Part shown: positions 1-6,148 of the stretch, in pieces
How the letters are laid out: each line of letters opens with the position of its first letter
Position numbering within the stretch: the stretch's first letter is position 1
The notes under the pieces: generated by a model
Told to the model about the DNA's origin: nothing
Seen by the model: the letters and a program-made list of their open reading frames with translations, nothing else
Databases searched by the model: none
Translations under genes and position numbers: made by a program
Source: Spirochaetales bacterium
GTDB taxonomy: Bacteria > Spirochaetota > Spirochaetia > JABMQR01
NCBI GenBank assembly: GCA_023139255.1
Contig: JAGLNY010000174.1
Span: forward strand, 1-6,162
DNA length: 6,162 nt
Reading direction: 5' to 3'

Positions 1-385
1 TTCCACCCCTTGAATCTCCTTCAATAATAACCACTGCCGCAACAATACTATCCTGGTGGGAAAGTGAAACATGAATTGAAGTTCCGCCGATTTTAAGGTA
101 CGCCTCCAGCGCTGTTTCGTATAATGATAAATATGGACGTCCTGCCGCATCATGATCTACGGCTATATCACGAAGTCTCAGGCCCCGCAAGCCTATTCCC
201 AGGGCTTTACCAAAAGCTTCCTTGGCGGCAAACCGCGAAGCATAGAGCATAGCGGCATCCTCTTTCCGCCCCTGGGCATCCTCAATTTCATCCGGATGCA
301 TAAATCGTTTAAGAAACCCGGAATCCTTTGCTTTTTCAGCCATTCTATGCGTTTCAAGAATATCAATCCCAATCCCTAAAATCAC
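1..385 (-). CDS. acpS: Holo-[acyl-carrier-protein] synthase AcpS (3' end cut by window edge)
   Basis: This cytoplasmic enzyme transfers 4'-phosphopantetheine from coenzyme A to the conserved serine of apo-ACP, activating it for fatty acid and phospholipid synthesis. My reading of the minus strand gives 128 residues with no stop before the window edge. AcpS proteins are usually about 115 to 130 residues, so only the last few codons should be missing. The N-terminus GIGIDILE carries the Mg-binding Asp8. The family signature FAAKEAFGKALG lies at about residues 52-63, with the second metal ligand Glu56. The C-terminal ISIHVSLSH-type strand appears as TSIHVSLSH around 102-110. The start is GTG at 385, overlapping the upstream YbbR gene's stop by 4 nt (GTGA), and GAGG lies 7 nt upstream. 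It is the third gene of the cdaA block and is probably translationally coupled to the gene before it. Identification is firm. The exact C-terminus is unknown. Confidence 0.93.
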   Translation of the reverse strand, partial: MILGIGIDILETHRMAEKAKDSGFLKRFMHPDEIEDAQGRKEDAAMLYASRFAAKEAFGKALGIGLRGLRLRDIAVDHDAAGRPYLSLYETALEAYLKIGGTSIHVSLSHQDSIVAAVVIIEGDSRGG

Positions 386-795
386 TTGGTATCCTCATTT
401 TCCGTCTTGCTGAGGAACAGCTTAACCGAATCCGGTTCCAGTACATATATGATCATTTCAGTATCACCTACTACCAACTCTGTATCAATAATTATTTTCC
501 TGACATGGACTCCATCAGAATCAGCATCCAAAAAATCAACTGAACTGGTGATCTGCTCAGGGATAATGCGGTAAATATCATCTTCCGGCCCCTTGATTAC
601 CAGTTTTATCTGTTCCGGGGCAGTATTTTCTACAATATAATTATCGGGAATTTTCACTTCAAGCGGAATGTAAAATGAACGCTCTGATGCGGAAACCATC
701 TGGATAAGAAAAAAAAGCAGTAGTGCGGTAACTAACGATAATATTTTTGCCGGCCAGTTATATACCAGGCTCTGAAAAAATTTACTGCTTGGCAT
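382..795 (-). CDS. Short YbbR-domain membrane protein, CdaR-like partner of diadenylate cyclase
   Basis: The protein has 137 residues: a short cytoplasmic N-terminus, one membrane segment at about residues 18-36 (LSLVTALLLFFLIQMV), then one extracytoplasmic YbbR-like beta domain at about 40-130 (FYIPLEVKIPDNYIV, PEQIKLVIKGPEDDI). In Firmicutes, CdaR is a membrane protein that binds and modulates CdaA, and it usually carries three or four YbbR domains in 300 to 480 residues. Here only one remains, with no sign of a frameshift, so it looks naturally minimal. The reading frame is open to 831, but I chose ATG 795 because GAGGAGGT lies 5 nt before it and the longer start has no comparable site. 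It overlaps the cdaA end by 14 nt and acpS by 4 nt. A role as CdaA regulator is inferred from context. The domain call is good, the partner function less certain. Confidence 0.82.
   Translation of the reverse strand: MPSSKFFQSLVYNWPAKILSLVTALLLFFLIQMVSASERSFYIPLEVKIPDNYIVENTAPEQIKLVIKGPEDDIYRIIPEQITSSVDFLDADSDGVHVRKIIIDTELVVGDTEMIIYVLEPDSVKLFLSKTENEDTK
393..396 (-). promoter_or_regulatory. Ribosome binding site for acpS
   Basis: GAGG on the minus strand lies 7 nt before the GTG at 383-385. It supports this non-ATG start, which also begins the conserved GIGIDI motif at residue 4. The site lies inside the end of the upstream YbbR gene. Confidence 0.6.
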
Positions 796-1597
796 CCAGC
801 ACCTCCTCAACCATTTCAGGATTAACCTCATGATAATTCAGAAGGGCAATAATCATCCTTTTCGCAGTCTCAGGATCGAGATCATAATAAAGATTAGCAT
901 TGTATGCCAGGGAAATTGCGCCGGTCTCCTCTGATACACATAAAACAACAGCATCGGTGTCCTCAGCCATCCCCAAGGCAGCACGGTGCCTGGCACCAAA
1001 ACTTCGCCGAATATCAGCCTGTTCACTTAACGGGAGAAAACATCCTGCTGAAATAATTTTTCCTGACTGCACGATAGCAGCACCGTCATGCAAAGGAGTA
1101 TTTTGATCGTATAGTGTGAGAATGAGGGCACTGGACAGATCCGCGTTCAGCCTTGTCCCGGTATCAACAACACCACGAATACCGAGTTTTCTGGGAAAAA
1201 CTATAAGTGCTCCCCGTCTTTTTGAAGAGAGAATTGCCAGGGCATTAATAATTGTCTCAATTTGTTCCTGGGATGTTTGGCTGCCGAAACGGAATAATCT
1301 GCCGCCCCTCGACCATGTTCTTGTGAAAGCCCTTCTCAGCTCCGGCTGGTATATGATGGCTATAATAATTATTACGGCTATCAGGACGTGATCAAATATC
1401 CACAACATAGTATGCAGCTGAAGGATATAAGCTGCCGCATATAAACACCCGGTGAGAATAACGATCCTGAGAATCTGGACTGCACTTGTCCGGGCTATAT
1501 TTGAATAGAGACGATACAGAATAACAGCAGTGATTCCGATATCAAGCAGAGGTCGGATAATATCACGGACATACCATATTTCTTCCAACCATATCAT
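782..1597 (-). CDS. cdaA: Diadenylate cyclase CdaA (c-di-AMP synthase)
   Basis: The protein condenses two ATP into c-di-AMP, a second messenger that controls potassium and osmolyte transport and cell-wall balance. It is anchored in the inner membrane with the catalytic domain in the cytoplasm. With the start at 1597 it has 271 residues, close to the 273 of B. subtilis CdaA. Three membrane segments lie at about 14-32, 40-60 and 63-83, followed by QPELRRA and the DAC domain from about 105 to 240. The catalytic DGA motif is at 171-173 (PLHDGAAIV) and the RHR motif at 203-205 (GARHRAALG), then VSEETGAISLA. The frame extends to a TTG at 1613-1615, but that stretch encodes the Shine-Dalgarno itself, so ATG 1597 is preferred. 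It heads the cdaA-ybbR-acpS block, has its own likely promoter in the gap after cls, and lacks the glmM neighbour typical of Firmicutes. Membrane topology and motif order exclude DisA and CdaS. Confidence 0.95.
   Translation of the reverse strand: MIWLEEIWYVRDIIRPLLDIGITAVILYRLYSNIARTSAVQILRIVILTGCLYAAAYILQLHTMLWIFDHVLIAVIIIIAIIYQPELRRAFTRTWSRGGRLFRFGSQTSQEQIETIINALAILSSKRRGALIVFPRKLGIRGVVDTGTRLNADLSSALILTLYDQNTPLHDGAAIVQSGKIISAGCFLPLSEQADIRRSFGARHRAALGMAEDTDAVVLCVSEETGAISLAYNANLYYDLDPETAKRMIIALLNYHEVNPEMVEEVLDAKQ
801..808 (-). promoter_or_regulatory. Ribosome binding site deciding the YbbR-protein start
   Basis: GAGGAGGT on the minus strand is a near-perfect Shine-Dalgarno sequence 5 nt before ATG 793-795, inside the last codons of cdaA. 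It favours the 137-residue protein over the 149-residue version starting at 831. Confidence 0.7.
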
Positions 1598-1606
1598 AGT
1601 AAACAT

Positions 1607-1613
1607 CTCCTCC
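1607..1613 (-). promoter_or_regulatory. Ribosome binding site deciding the cdaA start
   Basis: GGAGGAG on the minus strand lies 9 nt before ATG 1595-1597. A longer start at TTG 1615 would translate through this site, and ATG 1606 would directly abut it, so both alternatives are unlikely. Confidence 0.7.
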
Positions 1614-1635
1614 AAACCCTTCTTCTATGACTGCG

Positions 1636-1664
1636 ATTATAGAACTATACCCTTAAAATCACAA
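1636..1664 (-). promoter_or_regulatory. Probable sigma70-type promoter for cdaA-ybbR-acpS
   Basis: On the minus strand the -35 box TTGTGA (1659-1664, 4 of 6 matches to TTGACA) is followed by a 17-bp spacer and a perfect -10 box TATAAT (1636-1641). The predicted transcription start is near 1629, giving a leader of about 32 nt that carries the cdaA Shine-Dalgarno. The -35 box covers the last Leu codon and the TGA stop of cls. It sits in the only real gap between genes in the window. It is inferred from sequence only. Confidence 0.6.
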
Positions 1665-3122
1665 GAGCGGTGCGAAGGGGCGGAATGTAGAATTTCTGAA
1701 TTTTTTCAATTTTCCGATTGTCCGGTAATCTTCCAATGTTATTTGTCTGCATTTTTCAAGATCATTTTCAAACTGATTGGTCAATTCCATCGCTGTTTTC
1801 TGGTCATATAATACGGTATTCAGTTCATAATCAAGGAAAAAACTTCTTTGATCCATATTACAGCTTCCTGTAGTTGCCATGATATCATCAATTATAAGCG
1901 ATTTAACATGAAAAAATCCTGCCTCGTAAAGGTATATTTTTACCCCGGCCCGAAGCAGCGGTTCGAAAAACGTATGGGCAACCCAAAACGGGATCTTTTT
2001 ATCAACTTTCCCTGTCATCATAAGCGATATTTCCACTCCGCTCAGGGCTGCTGTCTCAATAGCTGCTGCAATACTCTCATCAGGAACAAAATAGGGACTT
2101 TGGATCATCACTCTCTTGTTTGCGTTTGCTATCATGGTCAGGTAGAGCTTGTGAATGGTATTCCATTCCGAATCAGGTCCGCTGCAGAGTATTTGAACCG
2201 GAAGAAGTCTGTCCGGTTTTTTGTCGCACGCTTCCCGGTCAACGTATTTCCCATATTTTTCAATAACACCACCGCTGTTAACCCAGTCAGCAATGAATAT
2301 CGATTGGAGCAGTACAATTGCACCCCCATCACTGAAACGGAGATGAATATCCCTCCAGCTGTCAAATCGGGGTAATCCTGTCAAGTACTCAGCACCTATA
2401 TTCATCCCGCCGGTGTAAGCTGTTTTTCCATCAATAACCACAATTTTCCGGTGCATTCTATAGTTGATCAGCCATGCTGTAACAACATTTGCCGGGTCGA
2501 GAAAATTCCTGAACTGCACCTTGCTTTTTTTAAGCCGCCGTCTTCCTTTCCTGGTAAAAATAGGCCTGGAGCCGGCTCCATCAACCAAAAATCGGACTTC
2601 CACACCCTCTTCTGCCTTACGCTCAAGAATATCAATAACTCTGTTCCCGATCTCATCATCACGAAATATAAAATATTCCATGTGGATAGATTTGGCGGCG
2701 CTCTCCAAATCCTCAAATAGACGTTTGAATTTTTCGCTCCCGGTGTGAAAAATCTCCAGGTTATTACTCTGAGTAACGATTGCATTACCGGTTTTCATGG
2801 TAATTGTCAATATTTTGGAAATATCAGATCCAATTTGCGAATATGCGTCCTGAATTTGTGAAGCCTGTTCTATCAGCAGGTTCTGCATTCTATTCCCAAA
2901 TATTTCCTCAGGCCGTATTTTGACCAGTTTTCTTCTTCTCCAGTTCAGCCCAGCCATGAGATACAATACTGCACCGATATAAGGGATGAGAAAAATAGCC
3001 AGGATCCATGCAAAAGTTGATTGCGGAGTTTTATTATCCAGAAGGAGCTGAATGGACAATCCTACCGCCAGGACAATATAGAGAATATAAATTATTGAGA
3101 ACCCGCCAATTTCCAATTTCAA
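1659..3122 (-). CDS. cls: Cardiolipin synthase, phospholipase D superfamily
   Basis: This inner-membrane enzyme joins two phosphatidylglycerol molecules to give cardiolipin and free glycerol. Its 487 residues match the usual bacterial ClsA-type length. Two N-terminal membrane segments (about 8-28 and 36-58) are followed by the basic anchor NWRRRK and two PLD catalytic repeats. The first HKD motif is His224, Lys226, Asp231 (MHRKIVVIDG, then GGMNIG). The second is His405, Lys407, Asp412 (FHVKSLIIDD, then TGSCNMDQRSF). Both are complete, so the enzyme should be active. The TTG at 3122 overlaps the glpK stop by 4 nt (TTGA) and sits 3 nt after GGAG. A second in-frame TTG at 3116 is better spaced (9 nt) and would shorten the protein by two residues. 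There is no ATG choice before the first membrane segment. It is last in the upstream block, next to the kinase that makes glycerol-3-phosphate, which fits a phospholipid role. Confidence 0.94.
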   Translation of the reverse strand: MKLEIGGFSIIYILYIVLAVGLSIQLLLDNKTPQSTFAWILAIFLIPYIGAVLYLMAGLNWRRRKLVKIRPEEIFGNRMQNLLIEQASQIQDAYSQIGSDISKILTITMKTGNAIVTQSNNLEIFHTGSEKFKRLFEDLESAAKSIHMEYFIFRDDEIGNRVIDILERKAEEGVEVRFLVDGAGSRPIFTRKGRRRLKKSKVQFRNFLDPANVVTAWLINYRMHRKIVVIDGKTAYTGGMNIGAEYLTGLPRFDSWRDIHLRFSDGGAIVLLQSIFIADWVNSGGVIEKYGKYVDREACDKKPDRLLPVQILCSGPDSEWNTIHKLYLTMIANANKRVMIQSPYFVPDESIAAAIETAALSGVEISLMMTGKVDKKIPFWVAHTFFEPLLRAGVKIYLYEAGFFHVKSLIIDDIMATTGSCNMDQRSFFLDYELNTVLYDQKTAMELTNQFENDLEKCRQITLEDYRTIGKLKKFRNSTFRPFAPLL

Positions 3123-4636
3123 TCACTCCAATTCAGTGTTCTATCAACTGCTTTATGCCAATTCCGCAAGAGTGCTGTTCTTTCCTGCTCAGCCATTCCA
3201 GGATTCCATCTTACATCTTCACGCCACTGTCTGCCTAGCTCTTCCTCATTTTCCCAGTATCCGGTGGAAAGTCCTGCTGCATATGCGGCCCCAAGCGCTG
3301 TTGTCTCTTTAACTGCAGGCCTGACTACCGGGATATTGAGAATATCAGCCTGGAACTGCATTAACAGTCTGCTGTTCGTGAGCCCGCCGTCTACCCGAAG
3401 CTCATGGAGATGCAGCCCTGAATCCTTCTCAACGGCACCAAATATATCATACGCCTGATATGCCGTTGCCTCAAGTGCCGCCCGGGCTATATGTCCTGCA
3501 TTTGCGTATCCGGTAAGCCCTGCAATAACTCCCCTGGCATCCGACCGCCAATAGGGGGCAAACAACCCGGAAAATGCAGGAACGAAATAGACCCCGCCGT
3601 TATCCTCAACAGATGCAGCAAGGATATCCAATTCCGGTGCTGTTTTCACAAGACCCAGGTTGTCCCTTACCCATTGCACCAGGGCGCCTGCAACGGCTAT
3701 TGATCCTTCAAGCGCATACAGGGGTTTTTCCCCTGATTTTTGATAGGCAGCTGTTGTCAGAAGTCCCTGAGATGATTGGCAGAGCTTCTCCCCGGTATTT
3801 ACAAGCAGGAAGCAGCCCGTACCATAGGTGTTTTTGGCCATTCCTTCCGAGAAACAAGCCTGTCCGAACAGTGCCGCCTGCTGATCGCCCAGTATTCCGC
3901 ATAGGGGTACATTTCTTCCTGACAATAAATCCCTATCAGTATATCCATAAACCAGACCCATTGAGGGTTTGATCTTCGGAAGGGCTTTTTCAGGAATATC
4001 ATATAAGACCAGCAGTTCTTTGTCCCAGGAAAGTTTTGCCAGATCCATCAGCTGGTATCTGGAGGCATTGGTAACATCGGTAATAAAAATTCCTCCTGAT
4101 ACTCCCCCGGTCAGGTTCCATATAAGCCAGGTATCAATAGTCCCAAACATAACCCTGCCCTCAGATGCTTTACTGCGCAGGCCATCGACATTATCAAGCA
4201 TCCAGCGTATTTTCGATCCAGAGAAATACGGGCTGAGGGCAAGTCCTGTTTTGCTGCGCAGGCTGTCAATTCCATACTGCCCGATTATTCCATCAATAAA
4301 GGATTTTCCCCGCAGATCCTGCCATACAATGGCATTATAATAGGGGGTCCCGGTTTTTGGATCCCATGCGATGACTGTCTCACGCTGGTTCGTAATACCG
4401 ATCCCGGATATCTCTTCAGCGGTAATTCCGGACTTCTCCAGGGTTTTGCGCATAACGAAAACCGTATTTCCCCAGATCTCCAATGGATCATGCTCAACCC
4501 ATCCTGGTTTCGGAAAAATCTGTTTGTGTTCAAGTTGATGGGACTGTACCAATTCTCCTTTGTTGCTAAAAATGATAAAGCGGGTACTCGTGGTACCCTG
4601 ATCTATTGCACCAATGTACTGCTGATTCTTTTTCAT
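3119..4636 (-). CDS. glpK: Glycerol kinase
   Basis: This cytoplasmic FGGY-family kinase phosphorylates glycerol with ATP to sn-glycerol-3-phosphate, the backbone precursor of phospholipids. Its 505 residues match the usual length of about 500. The N-terminal phosphate loop is AIDQGTTSTR (about 10-19). Glycerol-binding residues correspond to Arg85-Glu86 (TNQRET), Trp105 (VWQD) and Tyr137 (SPYFSG). The catalytic base is Asp251 in GILGDQQAALFGQ. The C-terminal half has NTYGTGCF, VPAFSGLFAPYW, RVDGGLTNS and ETTALGAAYAAG. These motifs separate it from xylulokinase and other FGGY kinases. The loop before GDQQ reads YTDRDLLSGRNVP and lacks the HPr-phosphorylated His of Gram-positive enzymes (HFYG-type motif). 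The ATG at 4636 overlaps the VanZ-gene stop (ATGA), with only a weak AGAG-type site upstream, so coupling is likely. There is no glpF, glpD or glpR nearby, so it is not in a classical glycerol-uptake operon. Confidence 0.96.
   Translation of the reverse strand: MKKNQQYIGAIDQGTTSTRFIIFSNKGELVQSHQLEHKQIFPKPGWVEHDPLEIWGNTVFVMRKTLEKSGITAEEISGIGITNQRETVIAWDPKTGTPYYNAIVWQDLRGKSFIDGIIGQYGIDSLRSKTGLALSPYFSGSKIRWMLDNVDGLRSKASEGRVMFGTIDTWLIWNLTGGVSGGIFITDVTNASRYQLMDLAKLSWDKELLVLYDIPEKALPKIKPSMGLVYGYTDRDLLSGRNVPLCGILGDQQAALFGQACFSEGMAKNTYGTGCFLLVNTGEKLCQSSQGLLTTAAYQKSGEKPLYALEGSIAVAGALVQWVRDNLGLVKTAPELDILAASVEDNGGVYFVPAFSGLFAPYWRSDARGVIAGLTGYANAGHIARAALEATAYQAYDIFGAVEKDSGLHLHELRVDGGLTNSRLLMQFQADILNIPVVRPAVKETTALGAAYAAGLSTGYWENEEELGRQWREDVRWNPGMAEQERTALLRNWHKAVDRTLNWSD
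3126..3129 (-). promoter_or_regulatory. Ribosome binding site for cls, with two possible TTG starts
   Basis: GGAG on the minus strand lies inside the Trp-Ser codons at the end of glpK. It is 3 nt from TTG 3120-3122 and 9 nt from TTG 3114-3116. The spacing favours the second TTG, while the stop/start overlap favours the first, so the exact start is undecided. Confidence 0.45.
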
Positions 4637-5067
4637 CTCTTAACTCTCTTTTTTTGACTCACTCCAGGAATTGAGCCATTTATATATAATTGATATATCC
4701 GTAAAGTAATCCAGGAAAAACTAATCCCGATAAAGGCTCCCCCTGCATCAGCAGTAAAATCTACAATATCCGGAAATCTCCCGGTAAACTGCTGCAGCAA
4801 TTCCAATACTCCGCCTATAAAAATACAATACGAGAAGGACCATAAACCAGCAAACAGCGCATTCTCTGTCCCGGGAAGATTTAATCTCTGTACTGCCGGG
4901 AAAGATAAAAAACCCAGGACTGCATATGCTGCAAGATGTGCGAGCTTGTCATTTATAGCCGCAGCTGTCGGTATTTTTGATCCTGAAATCAGAGATAGTA
5001 TTATTATTACGAGAGATACAGCAATCCATAAACAAATTTCAACTATTTTTATACTGCTTCTTTTCAT
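4633..5067 (-). CDS. VanZ-family integral membrane protein
   Basis: A small membrane protein of 144 residues whose biochemical role is unknown. The family is named after VanZ, which gives low-level teicoplanin resistance in enterococci, but most members are not resistance genes. Four hydrophobic segments are visible at about 8-28, 43-60, 70-90 and 106-126. The family signature is present: DKLAHLAAYAVLGF (40-53), then Glu89, Gln92, Arg97, Asp100 and Asp103 in the ELLQQFTGRFPDIVD region, followed by GGAFIG. The position near 107, usually Asn in this motif, is Asp here (TADAGG). The tail QKKRVKR is basic and probably cytoplasmic. The ATG at 5067 overlaps the radical SAM stop (ATGA) and has GAGG (5075-5078) 7 nt upstream. 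Its end overlaps glpK by 4 nt. Its place in a phospholipid operon hints at an envelope role, but this is only inference. Confidence 0.85.
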   Translation of the reverse strand: MKRSSIKIVEICLWIAVSLVIIILSLISGSKIPTAAAINDKLAHLAAYAVLGFLSFPAVQRLNLPGTENALFAGLWSFSYCIFIGGVLELLQQFTGRFPDIVDFTADAGGAFIGISFSWITLRIYQLYINGSIPGVSQKKRVKR

Positions 5068-6113
5068 ACAACAACCTCTTTCACAACATCATCCTGAAAT
5101 CCTTCCTGAAGACATTTCCCCTGATGCAGATTATTATTAACCATCATTTTGCCAAGCTGGGAAATAAACTCACCTTTCTTTTTAAACAGCCGCGGCGCGG
5201 CAAGCCGATGCCTGGGCGTATCGCAGGTGAGACGCTGGATAATGATATCTTCAGGTATTCTCTCCAGAAACCAGGTCGTATAGGAGAGGTGTCTTGCTGT
5301 TGAAGGCACCAGAAGTTCGCCCCGGGAGTATTCAGAAAGCATCTGAGTATGGTTTGGTATGTGCAGGTTGTGAATTTTCACTGCTTCCGGGTGTAATTTA
5401 GTGATAAGTTCAGCTGTTTTGGAAATTTCTTCATATTTTTCACCGGGAAGGCCGAGAATGAGATGGATTGAGATTTTAATCCCGCTCTTTCTCAGGAGAT
5501 GAAATGCCGCAACAAACTGTTCTACTGTATGCCCTCTGTTAATTCGCTCAAGAGTGGTATTTATGCCGGACTGCAGTCCAAGTTCCACCCAGACATCTTC
5601 AACCCTGTCGTGATATTCTGCCAGTAAACTGATTTTCTCAACATCCAGGCAGTCCGGTCTTGTAGATACAATCAATTCCTTAAAATCCATTATGTTCAAT
5701 GCAAAATCGTAGAGATCACGCAGAACTGCCGGCTGGTCATACGTTCCTGAAAAAGCCTGAAAATAGAGCATAAACAGTTTTGCCCCGTATCGGCTGGTAA
5801 GGAATTTTTTTGCCTGCATAATCTGATTTTTTATTTGTTCTTTCCGTTCCGGGAGAGTCTTGTTCTGAAAATTTTCTGGTGGTTCATAACCTGGTAATTT
5901 TCCCTTATATGGCTGCCTCGCTTCTGAAGCTTCCTTATGCCGGTGGTAGACAGCAACAGCACCGGTTTCATCACAGTAGCTGCATCCGCCAAGTCCATTT
6001 GAATTTCGATTGGGACACGAGAACCCTCCGTCAACCCCGATGCGGTAGGCGGATTTGCCATATGTATTCATTAGGTATGTTTTATAGGTGTAATACCGGC
6101 TTTCTCCATTCAT
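5064..6113 (-). CDS. Radical SAM protein, YhcC/YtqA family (TIGR01212), possible MnmL-type tRNA-modification enzyme
   Basis: A cytoplasmic iron-sulfur enzyme of 349 residues with an Elp3-like radical SAM core. Cluster ligands are Cys33, Cys44 and Cys47 in SCPNRNSNGLGGCSYC, the wide C-x10-C-x2-C spacing of this family instead of CxxxCxxC. Other family marks are GVDGGF (26-31), YFQAFSGTYD (117-126), STRPDC (150-155), ELGLQSG (177-183), HLILGLPGE (217-225), KIHNLH (246-251) and RLTCDTPR (294-301). The B. subtilis member YtqA has been linked to wobble-uridine (mnm5s2U) tRNA modification and called MnmL. Applying that here is inference. Between the cluster loop and YFQAF, residues about 55-100 form a hydrophilic stretch longer than I recall in typical members of about 310 residues. 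The ATG at 6113 keeps the conserved YYTYKTYL start, with no clear Shine-Dalgarno. It is first in the upstream block and overlaps the VanZ gene by 4 nt. Confidence 0.9.
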   Translation of the reverse strand: MNGESRYYTYKTYLMNTYGKSAYRIGVDGGFSCPNRNSNGLGGCSYCDETGAVAVYHRHKEASEARQPYKGKLPGYEPPENFQNKTLPERKEQIKNQIMQAKKFLTSRYGAKLFMLYFQAFSGTYDQPAVLRDLYDFALNIMDFKELIVSTRPDCLDVEKISLLAEYHDRVEDVWVELGLQSGINTTLERINRGHTVEQFVAAFHLLRKSGIKISIHLILGLPGEKYEEISKTAELITKLHPEAVKIHNLHIPNHTQMLSEYSRGELLVPSTARHLSYTTWFLERIPEDIIIQRLTCDTPRHRLAAPRLFKKKGEFISQLGKMMVNNNLHQGKCLQEGFQDDVVKEVVV

Positions 6114-6120
6114 TAACCAG

Positions 6121-6148
6121 ATAATATCATAATATGCAGGTAGTGCAA
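6121..6148 (-). promoter_or_regulatory. Possible extended -10 promoter for the radical SAM-vanZ-glpK-cls operon
   Basis: On the minus strand a weak -35 box TTGCAC (6143-6148) is followed by 16 bp and the -10 box TATTAT (6121-6126, 5 of 6 matches), preceded by TGA as in extended -10 promoters (TGnTATAAT). The predicted start is about 6114, directly before the ATG at 6111-6113. A second TATTAT lies at 6129-6134 without a good -35. The region is AT-rich, so chance matches are possible, and a promoter beyond the window edge cannot be excluded. Confidence 0.4.

Noticed and set aside
152..543. Plus-strand open frames opposite acpS and the YbbR gene
   Set aside because: Reading the minus strand gives a clear AcpS with its metal-binding and FAAKEA motifs, which explains this stretch.
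1598..1613. Longer CdaA starting at TTG 1615
   Set aside because: The extra codons Met-Glu-Glu encode the GGAGGAG ribosome binding site of the ATG at 1597, and the shorter protein matches the family length.
1598..1720. Rho-independent terminator between cls and cdaA
   Set aside because: I found no GC-rich stem followed by a T run on the minus strand. The short inverted repeats here are AT-rich and overlap the promoter.
1848..2375. A 175-codon open frame on the plus strand opposite cls
   Set aside because: It is Cys- and His-rich low-complexity translation antisense to a fully conserved cardiolipin synthase region including both catalytic-domain halves, and it has no recognisable domain. It is a shadow frame.
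3574..4340. Plus-strand open frames of 123 to 132 codons opposite glpK
   Set aside because: They lie antisense to strongly conserved FGGY kinase motifs and their translations look like no family. They are shadows of glpK codon use.
4633..5067. Glycopeptide resistance determinant
   Set aside because: Only the VanZ family signature is present. There are no vanHAX genes, regulators or mobile-element marks, and the gene is embedded in a housekeeping operon.
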